DNA of 64,000 nt from Stratiolaelaps scimitus (Eukaryota; Arthropoda; Arachnida; Mesostigmata; Laelapidae), in assembly GCA_019614645.1 (NCBI GenBank), contig JABWDB010000046.1, positions 1,688,001-1,752,000 on the forward strand, given 5' to 3'. Position 1 is the first letter of the stretch. Every line of letters begins with the position of its first letter. Below are positions 14,034 to 19,973 of this stretch, in pieces. Under the pieces are notes generated by a model. It saw only the letters and a program-made list of their open reading frames with translations, ran no database searches and was not told where the DNA came from. Made by a program: the position numbers and the translations under genes.

Positions 14034-17000
14034 AGCCACTTTAGCTAGAGTAAGTGGGTGACAAAATTAGTTATTGACAAAATCGCTTTCACGCACGATA
14101 CGAGGCCAGCCAGACACAGGCGTACACTCTCGTAAGCTTGAGGACGATTTTCTAAAATGAACTCACACCGTCGAGCATCTAAGAGAGAATCTGTAGAAAA
14201 TAACTAAGCAACAACTCTACCAATGCAGGTGTGTCATCCAGGCAATGCCCTGCGTTGCGCAGTAGGCGATCTCGCGTCAAAGGCCGGCCTTCGACTGTCA
14301 GTTGCTGCCAAGCGTGGTGCCATCCTCAATAAGTTCTACTACACTGACGTGAACCTTCCACTATCGGGGCCTCACAGTATTTTGCACAGGTTAGTGACTT
14401 CTATTGAAGTTTCGGTTATCGCTATACGCTGTGTTGTAAGGTTTCGTGTAGCGATGTACAAGGTAGCCTATCTCACAACGTATGTTGAAATTAACCGCGG
14501 TGTGCGGTTCATTACAATGGACATGAAATCGAGAACAATCAGACGAAGGCAACCAAAGAAAATCATCTGCGCCCCGACGAATTCTGGGGTGCACAATCCC
14601 CTGGCCATGTCGAGTCGAGTGAATTCTCGAATTGTAATGTCACTGTAAAATCTTTCCTAACAAAAGTCATCTCGCAGCAGAACAACTAGTCGGCGACAAC
14701 GATACTAACTACTACCACCACTACTCGAATAGGAAAATAATAAAAATTAATAAATTCCAAAATTACTAAACAAACTAATCACTATACCAAAAACAAAGTG
14801 TCTTGTCCAACAGGGACAAGACACTTTGTTACCTGGATGCTTGTCAATCTCACACATTTCGTTTGTCTCATTGCGTACTGTGGTTGTATACGTGCACACA
14901 GGTCTCTGGTCGTTCACGATGATCATGCGCCTCCTCATCGGGGTGATCGTCTGGCCTGTACAACAGTTATGCCCACACACCCGTTAATAGCGGCCGTTCG
15001 ACATTGGTCGTATGGAGCCGGAATCCCGTCGAATGTATCCGGCACGATCGTATTCAAACAGGAGTCTGAGTTTGATCTCGCTGAGGTAGGTACCTGAAGC
15101 TTTGTTGGACACCCGCGTCAAAACCGAATGAAGGCCAAAATAGCCAATGAATGAAATATCGGCGGTAATTCAGTGTTAACTCGATGGTCGGTCGTTTGCA
15201 CTGTGGCTGATGATAGCTAGCTATGAATAGGTTGACGACATTGATTAATTGAGCGTTCCTGCAGAATCAAACGAAATTAAGATCTCTCACGGGAAATACG
15301 CCATGATGGGTTTAGTTGGTCATTCATCGACCCGTCGGCTGGCATCCCTAGCAAAAACTGTGTGTACACTTTGACCTAAATACCTATGCATAATTATAAT
15401 ACTAACAATAATGATACTAATAATATATGCTACGACATTTGATCACGCTCCAGGCTCATGTGGATCTCACAGGACTCGAGCGCTATGCGTCTGGTTATCA
15501 CATCCACGAGCTACCCGTGCCAATGGAAAAATGTACGTCACCTTATCCCCTTTTTCCTAGTCTTCCTCCATACGTCGTCGATCGGATTGTTGGTCCGACG
15601 TCATATTTTCCCTAGATTTCTTTGAAATCTCCTTGAGCCGTTACATGTAGGCGGCACACGAACGGGGCCGTGTCTGCCACTGGCGTTATATGAGCGAACA
15701 CAATTGGACCAAGAATCATTGTAGGAACGGAATTGCCGTCCACAAGTGATATTTTGTTCGTTAAATAACTAGCATTAACCAAACGTTCCGGTTAATTACA
15801 GCGTTTCCCTGCAATGACGATTCCGTCCGAGGTCATTTCAATCCCCATGGGCTCGACACCGGCTTCGTGCCAGCTCCTGCGGTCGGCTCTGTCGATCAGT
15901 ACGAGGTAGGGGAGATTTGATTATCTTGTTATCACTACAATCTGTTATTGGGATCATTTCACATTGTCTTCGACCTCTCACAGGTCTCTCGGTGATGCCT
16001 CTCTGTCAAGCGTTTCCTCATTGAAATTTGTTGTCGTGATTTCCTTTGTGGGTCTCCTTGACATTTCAATATTCGCTGGACGCTCGGAAGCAACGGTGGC
16101 GCTAAGTTGTGTAAATGAGTAGACGCCGTTCGTATTAATTTCGGGTTAATGAGAACACACTACAATGGGATACTAAGTGTTGGCTCGGTGACGGAACTAC
16201 TGCGATTACAGCAATTCTTTAGAGCTCGTAATAAAATCATGATAAAAGTGTGTGTGTCACAAACCTTCACGACATTACAACATAATTGTCTATACATGTC
16301 CTCGAGTAGGCACAGATATTTTAGAACTTACATTTTATTATCCACATCTTATTAATATGTCTTAATCATTCGGGTGGTGAATAGCAATAATAATACTATC
16401 CTATCTGTGGTCTTGACAGTGGCCACGTCTAGCACTATGATGGTTCGTGACAGTAACTATTATTATTATATTAATATTATTATTATTATTAGCAATATTA
16501 CTGAAAGTGCAACAGTGTTGAATTACTTATTCGTTCAGATTTCGTAAACGATATTCTTTTAATGTTCTGTTGCTGACATTATCATCATCGTCGTTTCTAG
16601 GTCGGTGATTTGTCTGGAAAGTACGGTACCCTTGACGATAAGGACATTGAGCAGAGTTCGCTCCTCGACAGCAATCTACAACTCCACGGAAGGTAGGCTC
16701 AAAGACGTTCATCGCAATGACATCCGAAACCAATCACTTGTTCACAACATTAAACGTATGACATAAGATCAAATGAGATCCACGTCTTCACCGCCCAGTC
16801 AAAAACTCGCCGTGCACCTGTCGATATTGATATGCTCGAACGCTTTCAGGGAAATAAACTAAAGCTATTATTGGTTTATTTCATCTTATATGAAAGGAAC
16901 TGCAATTTCACAATGCCCAAGTTCTCTTCTATGTCCCACATCACGCGGCGGGACTCGAACCGGCGCCCTCTCGCTATTTACTCCCAGAGACCTCTTAGCC

Positions 17001-19099
17001 GTTCAGGCGACCGCGCTGACAATTCTGAAACACTCTTTAATTCTGATGTTTCTGTGCTTTATTATATTTGTCCTCGTTTGCTTGTTTACCTGAACCAGGA
17101 ACTCGGTCATCGGCCGCTCAGTGGTCGTCCACCTGCGAGAGCGCAATCAACGCTGGGCGTGCGGAACAATTGTGCCTGAAATTCGCCGCGAAGATGGCCG
17201 AGAGCTCATTGCGATCGCCAGCTTCGACGACCCCAAGGTAACTGGCAGTAGCATGTTCGTGCGGCACATTCGGGTATCGGGTTCGTACGGCGAACGGTGA
17301 CACGTTTCGTGCGAGCGAAGATCACAAAGACGTGAACGAGCACGGGCGCTTGTTGTGCAACGAGGCACGCGCTGAACGTGGCAAGATGTCTATAAGGGCT
17401 ATGTAGTTATCTATCGAATGGACTTGTGCTTTATTTGAATGGAAATGATTCGATTTGAACGGCGTCATATTAACGACAACACCAAATTTCAGAGCGCTGT
17501 CCAGGGCTTCGTGCGACTTCGACAGCTTGAGTACAAGGATGGATCGAGCAGTGAGACGTTTATTGAAGTTGATCTCAGGTTAGTCGATGTTGAGCGTGAA
17601 CCGACTATTTGTCGAGGTATAGGTTTGAAATCTGTGGCGTTCCACAAAACTTATGACTAATTATTTATATATATATATATATATATCACCGTTAGAGAAA
17701 CACGGTCGTTGTCAAGCTCCTCGAGAATCGGCTAACAAATCGTGGATCGTTGTTGTGTGCATCACTAATCGTTCTAAACCTCAGGTATCCTGGCAAATAC
17801 GACCGAAACCTCACTCGTGGCCATGAATGGGCCGTGTACGTCAACCAGGTCGGGCATGACGCCGTTGAACCTAACGAGAATGTACGATGTATTGCCGCTG
17901 GATACAGGTAAGTAGTTGGCGGAGACATTAATTAATTGAATTCCCTGACATTCGCTCGATATGCCCCATATCTGTGTTCGTCAACCACATTGTAATTAGC
18001 GGGCAAGCTTATAATCAACTGAATAAAATGCCATTTTATACGCTATGGTCAAACGGGTTTACACAGACGGGCTCATATCACACAGAACGCATGCACACCG
18101 TTTTGAAGGTATCCCTCGTTCGAATCTCTATCATTTTTATGCAATCTGTTATCGACTATCTGACCTGGATGTCTCCCCCCCAGATGGAACCCGTATCTGG
18201 CCATTGCGTCATCGGACGGCTACAAGGCTGATTGCAACCCATCGAATCCGCTCCGCTGCGAGATGGGAGATCTCACGGGAAAACATGGCCACCTTGAGGT
18301 TGGCCAGGGACGGCGGGCTGTCTTCATTGATCCCAATCTGCCACTTGTTGGAAACTATTCGGGTACGTGCATTTCTCGACAGAGTACACTAAGGGGTGTA
18401 TAGCCTTCGAAGTAGCTGGGCCTATGAACTACCACCTTAAACGTGTTTTTTTTTGGGTTCACGTTTTGGCATTCGTCAAAATGGACTTATAAACGTCAGA
18501 GAACGGATCGAGTATACCCACATTTCATCTTAAATCTTAAATAGTTGTACGCCACATGAAGCTAATTTTATGTGTGCCAATTCTCGCCCGACTCAAAGTA
18601 GTAGCACCAAGTATAAAGATTTACTGGAATTGAACATATTTAGGCTAATTTTTTTCCTATCTTGACACAAACCCTCGGAGGAAATATCATACAATAGTTT
18701 AACTGGTCACAAACAAACGCGTCATTTGTTGTGATTTCCGGGACTTTACGTGTGTTCTTGGCGGACATCTATTAAATGCATGTGTCTAAATCTCTCATTC
18801 CCACAGTACTTGGCCGTTCGATCGTAATCTTTGGCAAAGAGGGTGCCGGGAACAAACTTGGCTGCGCCAACCTTAAGCCGGATATCCACATGATTCGTGA
18901 TGTCAGTGTACGCAAATTCCCCGGCTTCACTTCAGGCCAGTTCATGTCACATATGCGGGAACTCCTCAACGCCACCGAATGGGTTATCCAGGTACAGTGA
19001 TAGTTCCGTTTTATTCGAACCCTACAACAGCTTGCAGCAAACTGTATATCCAAACTAAGTGTACCTAGATTCTAAAAATTCATAGTATACACATATATG

Positions 19100-19172
<73 letters not shown>

Positions 19173-19973
19173 GATCCATTTCATTAATTGCAGTCTGATC
19201 GTCAGTCGGAGCGCGACATTCTGGGTGGCCAATGCACGCAGCTAAAAGTGCACTTCTTCGGATCGGACGCTCACCGGTAGGTTGTATTATCTCTTAGCAT
19301 TGTCGATCGACAAAATCAAACCATTGCAAGCAACTATGTCGGCCAACCGAGTCGGCTTCTACAGCGAGACTGTAGAGGGGGCCGTGGGCGGAGGTCAGCG
19401 GGTTCGAAACGAATCGGTCGACGCCAACTCAAAGCGCCCTGCGTGTTACCCCATCATGACACACAAATGTTGTTACAAATGTGTTTTGTTACTATGCAAT
19501 ATTTCATCCACCCCTTTTTTTTGCCGTTGAATGCTTCAGGTGGCACATCGAATTTGGCAATCTAATTGGACTCGGCAGCGTGCGCAAGCAAACGCCAACA
19601 GGTCTCAAGCTGATCCGTACGTTCTACAAGCCATGCAAGACCCGTAAGTGAGGCGCACATTGAAACAATGACTAATTCGTCCGTTTATTCAGCCACACAT
19701 TGTATAGTGCACGAGACGGTTAAGTAATTAACGTCAACTAAAGGCAACGTGGGCATATGTTGCCGCCTGTACGCTAAAAAAAGCACAACACAGAAGTACC
19801 ACGCCACTTCCTTTCTTCCAAACCTATATTGACGTATGTGTTCACGCTTTTCAGTTGAAGAAGAACTGAACGAAATCAACTCTGCCAAGCGACTTGCTCC
19901 TGATCAGGGAAGACTCGGCACGCTGGTGTTTGCCGTTGTTAGTGTCATCTTTACGTTGCTCTACACGCGTTGA
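217..19973 (+). CDS. Multi-domain copper-only superoxide dismutase repeat protein (CSRP), 5'-partial, 21 exons
   Basis: Spliced gene; exons 217-432, 4734-4878, 5200-5296, 5455-5610, 6330-6487, 6782-6892, 7299-7516, 7900-7966, 14229-14389, 14902-15085, 15454-15532, 15802-15905, 16601-16692, 17099-17237, 17493-17578, 17785-17907, 18184-18362, 18807-18991, 19194-19276, 19540-19643, 19855-19973. Every junction is GT-AG and the frame is continuous, giving about 934 visible residues. Repeated SOD signatures are read directly: YHVHEFPV, YHIHELPV, FNPYNV, GHFNP, GDLSGKHG, GDLTGKHG, DxNLPL and GRSxVxH. These are the beta-barrel, copper-site and GDL motifs of Cu/Zn SOD, arranged in tandem as in animal CSRPs, which are extracellular and lack the zinc site. 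The C-terminus (GTLVFAVVSVIFTLLY) resembles a GPI-anchor signal. Only repeat 4 keeps HxH, HFNP and VVH together; repeat 5 has lost the copper ligands. The N-terminal half of repeat 1 and the start codon should lie left of the window. The family call is firm; exact copper chemistry and GPI anchoring are inferences. Confidence 0.9.
772..917 (+). repeat. SINE-1 copy (tRNA-derived)
   Basis: Head resembles the 3' part of a tRNA gene, with the B-box-like ggttcgagccc. The tail reads gcttaagcattgtaaaattg, then cagctcg, aataatccaatgaagcttta and cctttacc, shared with the other SINE-1 copies. The A-box side is degraded. Confidence 0.75.
1129..1195 (+). repeat. SINE-1 tail fragment
   Basis: Carries only the family tail: gagaacttaagcattgtgaa, attgcagttcctttaa and accaataaacctttatcttt. 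The tRNA-like head is missing, as in a 5'-truncated SINE insertion. Confidence 0.7.
1695..1982 (-). other. Unassigned minus-strand open frame in CSRP intron 1
   Basis: About 95 codons in a GC-richer patch, ending DGETEGIEDEAQTEAIATEN, then SRRKKGRS and a stop at 1695-1697. There is no ATG; an acceptor-like ctag lies at its 5' side, so it could be a terminal exon of an antisense gene. No domain recognised. Chance is quite possible. Confidence 0.15.
4355..4462 (+). repeat. SINE-1 copy, 5' truncated
   Basis: B-box-like ggttcgaacccc, then the common tail (attgtaaaagttgcagttcc, ttaataagccaataaacatt). Lies in CSRP intron 1. Confidence 0.72.
4734..4878 (+). CDS. CSRP exon 2 (end of repeat 1)
   Basis: Acceptor tttgtcag, donor gtacgt. 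Encodes LYVDTNLALSHLDGY followed by LAVYEKANPF, the counterpart of the DxNLPL and VVHEKA segments of Cu/Zn SOD. The copper-ligand histidine is a tyrosine here, so repeat 1 should not hold copper normally. Confidence 0.85.
5200..5296 (+). CDS. CSRP exon 3 (repeat 2, first strands)
   Basis: Acceptor gatcggcag, donor gtcagt. Encodes FDSDGVRGTVQMEQ and DPTIVKIQLQG, matching the first beta strands of a Cu/Zn SOD domain (the VxGTVxFxQ pattern). Starts in phase 0 and ends one base into the glycine codon completed by exon 4. Confidence 0.88.
5455..5610 (+). CDS. CSRP exon 4 (repeat 2, HxH copper motif)
   Basis: Acceptor atttcag, donor gtacgc. Encodes GGAYHVHEFPV with both copper histidines of the HxH motif, then a cysteine and DNFNPYNVD. 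The bridging histidine that precedes FNP in SOD1 is an asparagine here. Confidence 0.92.
6330..6487 (+). CDS. CSRP exon 5 (repeat 2, GDLSGKHG to GRSLVIHQ)
   Basis: Acceptor ttttattag, donor gtaacg. Encodes VGDLSGKHGFL, DFNLPLFG and GRSLVIHQ; the last histidine is the fourth copper ligand. With exon 4, three of the four copper ligands of repeat 2 are present. Confidence 0.92.
6782..6892 (+). CDS. CSRP exon 6 (repeat 2 end / repeat 3 start)
   Basis: Acceptor ggcaatcag, donor gtaatt; 37 whole codons. Encodes DGTRWICSSITY, the C-terminal strand with its conserved cysteine, then FFYPIVGRVIFRQE, the first strand of repeat 3. Confidence 0.88.
7299..7516 (+). CDS. CSRP exon 7 (repeat 3)
   Basis: Acceptor tttgctag, donor gtgagt. 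Encodes ELTYADGTANSTEGHRFDIHLDPPGRDF. The HxH motif is altered to FDIH, so one copper histidine is lost. The final CG is completed to arginine by exon 8. Confidence 0.87.
7900..7966 (+). CDS. CSRP exon 8 (repeat 3, short)
   Basis: A 67-nt exon, acceptor aaccggcag, donor gtaact. Encodes CESAGKDYNPYDVGVRNKQ, the NPY loop after the copper motif, without the bridging histidine. Immediately upstream of the intron that carries the LINE. Confidence 0.87.
8029..8044. repeat. Left copy of probable 16-bp target-site duplication
   Basis: ttaaataaatatattt, identical to 13917-13932 at the other end of the LINE. The last bases merge with the T run, so the true length may be 12-16. Confidence 0.75.
8042..8055 (-). 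repeat. A-tail of the LINE (T run on plus strand)
   Basis: A run of 14 T on the plus strand, ending at the 3' edge of the minus-strand LINE and abutting the left copy of the flanking duplication. It is the expected product of target-primed reverse transcription. Confidence 0.85.
8276..10975 (-). CDS. LINE ORF2, second part: endonuclease end, reverse transcriptase, C-terminal zinc finger
   Basis: Open for 899 codons in the frame next to the endonuclease frame; it has no ATG of its own at the left end and is the continuation of ORF2. In order: CSEEMGGEITEWNVL...NLSDHLCIEF (last endonuclease motif); a linker; then the RT blocks PGPDGIPPEAVKIL, VVLIPKGNGGYRPICLINT, VFLDVKNAFNSLPW, GVPQGSIMGPLLWN and the catalytic LAYADDLAVVV. 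YLGVYLD and the thumb follow. Near the C-terminus is CVHCELGERDDAAHTLLVCP, the zinc finger of R1-type elements. No stop interrupts the RT. It reverse-transcribes the element RNA at the cut target. Because of the upstream frameshift this copy probably cannot make a complete ORF2 protein. Confidence 0.93.
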   Translation of the reverse strand: MCSEEMGGEITEWNVLVDEPNLSDHLCIEFSITTNRPGGSASPTRPRFRVRDPEIMKKALANALRESGTPDTPEELHRVLLKACKKISKRPTHPRRRAPVQPKYWWNDEIRQCREEHMHARRRLKQASARGRDTADLLLSFRRSTASLKRAIANSKKKCWNEFLAELDNNPWGRPYKLVRGKMKTTTKVDLPEEERLRVLKKLFPRHQEFPKEEFQMRYGEENAGNIPPVTISEVLKAAERIKAGKAPGPDGIPPEAVKILFKEFSETVAAVTTGMLRNGNIPASWKTAEVVLIPKGNGGYRPICLINTLAKGFEMILEERLRTFAEEQGLLLARQYGFRKHRSVHTAIHKVVAKAELLHSSSRQTRRLMVAVFLDVKNAFNSLPWKAILETLKRKLVPPYLVHIVSEYLSERAITSAGTKMSMTAGVPQGSIMGPLLWNIAYDDVLCLKGLPTGVETLAYADDLAVVVEAKTSVELEIKANKALQSIHEWMCSINLELAPEKSEAVALTGRVAIDPLNLLLADKSIKEVDYARYLGVYLDKGLRGSKHIRVAIAKANKAANDIAKILPSIHGPKRADRRKLLMSVCGSIALFGSAVWFKRSIATAKNRELLRKTQRMAALRITQAYRTVSTAAALVLAGTPPWDLLVDETRRLWEKGSEGSKDAEREATLTAWQDEWTALRRGDPGARVRDLIPDIKKWLDRPGGQMDFFITQIITGHGNFQAYLDDFNVTPQSGTCVHCELGERDDAAHTLLVCPGLEHARTAALDKEMAHLRRDGVYSAQNLPVMPRGNMREFVDFICATASGWRVGAATAKGVLEEKGRLGRARLQRILTAGGQRENDNTAGPNTDEEHPEGLRSGQSDDERHRRRTLDPGSQVLGLSASGEAGNPEGDPDQLFR
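10920..11513 (-). CDS. LINE ORF2, first part: apurinic-like endonuclease domain (frame broken near 11010)
   Basis: Starts at the ATG 11513-11511, one base after the ORF1 stop. It encodes the target-cutting endonuclease of an R1-clade LINE: FKIIQVNCNRSR (strand 1 with the catalytic asparagine), VTEP (catalytic glutamate), YISPN and VTGDFNAASEVWG (catalytic aspartate and asparagine). Homology to the family stops around PTFRR. From there the reading continues in the next frame, which carries LDLTLCSEEMGG and the SDH catalytic motif. The residues after PTFRR in this frame, down to the stop at 10920, are not endonuclease-like, so a small indel lies between about 10991 and 11030. Confidence 0.9.
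   Translation of the reverse strand: MPSFKIIQVNCNRSRPSYDMVGEIASRRGAKLILVTEPNKSLAQSKPNWVVDNRTDACIITEPTTTITRQGKGNGFAWVEIEGIGRFYSCYISPNINGVAVTSTLEELAASMRETSAPRKVIVTGDFNAASEVWGARETNARGEIILDWMAANNMVVMNTGEEPTFRRIRRRSIASRSNFVQRRDGGRNHRMERSCG
11511..11517 (-). promoter_or_regulatory. ORF1 stop / ORF2 start junction TAA-A-ATG
   Basis: On the minus strand the ORF1 stop TAA (11517-11515) is followed by one A and then the ORF2 ATG (11513-11511). Such tight spacing is used for termination-reinitiation in other R1-clade LINEs (SART1-type coupling); that use here is an inference. Confidence 0.7.
11515..13803 (-). CDS. LINE ORF1: gag-like RNA-binding protein with three CCHC zinc knuckles
   Basis: About 762 codons from the ATG at 13803-13801; the open frame extends two codons upstream, without another ATG. 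It should bind element RNA and form the ribonucleoprotein particle. Visible features: a low-complexity charged N-terminus rich in K, E and S; a coiled-coil-like heptad stretch near residues 195-235 (KLQSEIGEVRKQNDLL); and near residues 640-700 three zinc knuckles, CYNCQMVGHVSREC, CHRCGDVGHLMKEC and CYTCNEEGHAANSMRC. The tail is lysine- and glutamate-rich. The length is usual for R1-clade ORF1. It ends TAA one base before the ATG of ORF2. No internal stop or frameshift is seen, so the protein looks intact. Confidence 0.92.
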   Translation of the reverse strand: MDTPPGGENPFKGSKALPRSPLDAGRLLVGSGIAGEAVTVPPGKPINLDSDEDDMQRKENEQNQDEGSSKGKRTWSTVSPVSPGESQDKAETPERLLPYLKKVSKKSKGMNVKTNDPPRDHADAFSKIKDSVSELNDLLGKHSKTHLDIRAAVTRLDLVVWWCETMNKKRETGSLAHPQECCEGSTRMLDQITKLQSEIGEVRKQNDLLHEKNEALRGSLEILQQQATPSAASDGNTGAMGTQPTIGGVLCFMCNRQVEKDRLEQIRAAKLTKEIEEALVKAQTTEQQLALIDREWPEGAFKRTTISRKTITETRPTRSMLVTQGSDKDKILLEKLGAQFPSVAAAQNIPVGAVVTFHSSQTIELDEGLTEIEGFDNSPRSITVGMLGATKDSQGFLCTLHKVMAKSTMLAKGEAIALHISEEWDGQEIRKAVEVSCQQNSCKVELSMRKGLELTRARSLSQTRGPKGTDEVNTIHSNIRVKAKAGEKIEQVLQAISDYVKPGEAGVKIGKVRPAGTGGDVLISISGATKNGSILFADMIKKGAGVEVDVREATGPSTTVVLHNVDPFLGSKITAELCSVLRLAPNTELIVEEKAWLGKDNLWKRRVTLPRALAKRLIEMREVKLGSMTCRPEEWVTLPTCYNCQMVGHVSRECKRDKVMGRRCHRCGDVGHLMKECQAGSQRCYTCNEEGHAANSMRCPVYKGLIEKKKKETTPITVEKENEESLQEKQRKVKKMTVVTEDGFTQPRKTARAPAGAGSPDS
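13831..13876. repeat. Perfect 19-bp hairpin in LINE 5' region
   Basis: Left arm 13831-13849 (gccgccgaaatggtccggt) is the exact reverse complement of right arm 13858-13876, with an 8-nt loop. A third, direct partial copy of the arm (ccggaccattt) follows directly. It lies 28 nt upstream of the ORF1 ATG in the LINE, so the 5' end of its RNA would fold strongly. Confidence 0.93.
13917..13932. repeat. Right copy of probable 16-bp target-site duplication
   Basis: ttaaataaatatattt, identical to 8029-8044. It sits at the centre of an AT palindrome (about 13897-13954) next to a long (TA)n tract, which was probably the insertion site. Confidence 0.75.
13946..14030. repeat. (TA)n microsatellite
   Basis: About 85 bases of nearly uninterrupted TA at the 5' flank of the LINE, inside CSRP intron 8. 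Confidence 0.98.
14229..14389 (+). CDS. CSRP exon 9 (repeat 3, GDL loop)
   Basis: Acceptor caatgcag, donor gttagt. Encodes LRCAVGDLASKAGLRL and DVNLPLSGPHSILHR. Its phase matches exon 8 across the 6.3-kb intron, so the LINE insertion left the coding frame intact. Confidence 0.9.
14792..14830. repeat. Perfect 17-bp hairpin in CSRP intron 9
   Basis: Arms 14792-14808 (aacaaagtgtcttgtcc) and 14814-14830 are exact reverse complements with a 5-nt loop. It lies 71 nt upstream of exon 10, between branch-point and upstream intron sequence. Confidence 0.95.
14902..15085 (+). CDS. CSRP exon 10 (repeat 3 end / repeat 4 start)
   Basis: Acceptor cacacag, donor gtaggt. Encodes SLVVHDDH (the fourth copper histidine of repeat 3), RLACTTV, then VSGTIVFKQESEFDLAE, the first strands of repeat 4. 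Confidence 0.9.
15454..15532 (+). CDS. CSRP exon 11 (repeat 4, HxH)
   Basis: Acceptor cgctccag, donor gtacgt. Encodes ERYASGYHIHELPVPMEK with an intact copper HxH motif. Confidence 0.9.
15802..15905 (+). CDS. CSRP exon 12 (repeat 4, HFNP)
   Basis: Acceptor gttaattacag, donor gtaggg. Encodes CNDDSVRGHFNPHGLD. This is the only repeat in the window that keeps the GHFNP histidine corresponding to the bridging His63 of SOD1. Confidence 0.9.
16601..16692 (+). CDS. CSRP exon 13 (repeat 4, GDLSGKYG)
   Basis: Acceptor gtttctag, donor gtaggc. Encodes VGDLSGKYGTLDDKD and LLDSNLQLHGR; the usual LPL of this strand is changed to LQL. Confidence 0.9.
16851..17020 (-). repeat. SINE-1 copy, best preserved, tRNA-Leu-like head
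   Basis: Read on the minus strand, it starts gtcagcgcggtcgcctgaac, with ggctaagaggtctctggg following as an A-box and anticodon-arm region. It has an extended variable arm (gcgagagggcgcc), a B box ggttcgagtcc, then the family tail with aacttgggcattgtgaaatt, gcagttcc and aaaccaat. The long variable arm points to a class II tRNA (Leu or Ser) origin. Lies in CSRP intron 13. Confidence 0.82.
17099..17237 (+). CDS. CSRP exon 14 (repeat 4 end)
   Basis: Acceptor ctgaaccag, donor gtaact. Encodes SVIGRSVVVHLRERNQRWACGTI, with the fourth copper histidine and the conserved cysteine of the C-terminal strand. The preceding intron carries a minus-strand SINE. Confidence 0.9.
17493..17578 (+). CDS. CSRP exon 15 (repeat 5 start)
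   Basis: Acceptor aaatttcag, donor gttagt. Encodes AVQGFVRLRQLEYKDGSS and FIEVDLR, the first strands of repeat 5. Confidence 0.85.
17785..17907 (+). CDS. CSRP exon 16 (repeat 5, lost HxH)
   Basis: Acceptor aacctcag, donor gtaagt. Encodes GHEWAVYVNQVGHDA. The copper HxH is replaced by AVYV, so repeat 5 should not hold copper in the usual way. Confidence 0.85.
18184..18362 (+). CDS. CSRP exon 17 (repeat 5, GDLTGKHG)
   Basis: Acceptor tctcccccccag, donor gtacgt. Encodes WNPYLAIAS, LRCEMGDLTGKHGHLEV and DPNLPLVGNYS, the classic structural motifs of the family. Confidence 0.92.
18807..18991 (+). CDS. CSRP exon 18 (repeat 5 end, start of C-terminal module)
   Basis: Acceptor attcccacag, donor gtacag. 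Encodes GRSIVIFGKEGAGNKLGCANL; the fourth copper histidine is phenylalanine. It then runs into FTSGQFMSHMRELLNATEW, the start of a divergent last module with an N-glycosylation sequon (NAT). Confidence 0.9.
19103..19168. repeat. (TA)n microsatellite in CSRP intron 18
   Basis: About 65 bases of TA between exons 18 and 19, ending 25 bases upstream of the exon 19 acceptor. Confidence 0.97.
19194..19276 (+). CDS. CSRP exon 19 (C-terminal module)
   Basis: Acceptor ttaattgcag, donor gtaggt, directly after a (TA)n tract in the intron. Encodes GGQCTQLKVHFFGSDAHR. Confidence 0.87.
19540..19643 (+). CDS. CSRP exon 20 (C-terminal module)
   Basis: Acceptor atgcttcag, donor gtaagt. Encodes WHIEFGNLIGLGSVRKQTPTGLKLIRTFYKPCK. 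WHIEFGN looks like a remnant of the HVHEF strand, suggesting a sixth, heavily diverged SOD repeat. Confidence 0.87.
19855..19973 (+). CDS. CSRP last coding exon (probable GPI signal and stop)
   Basis: Acceptor cgcttttcag; ends at TGA 19971-19973. After a charged stretch (EEELNEINSAKR) comes a hydrophobic C-terminal tail ending 2 residues before the stop, as in GPI-anchor signals. A short C-terminal membrane anchor is the alternative. Confidence 0.88.
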
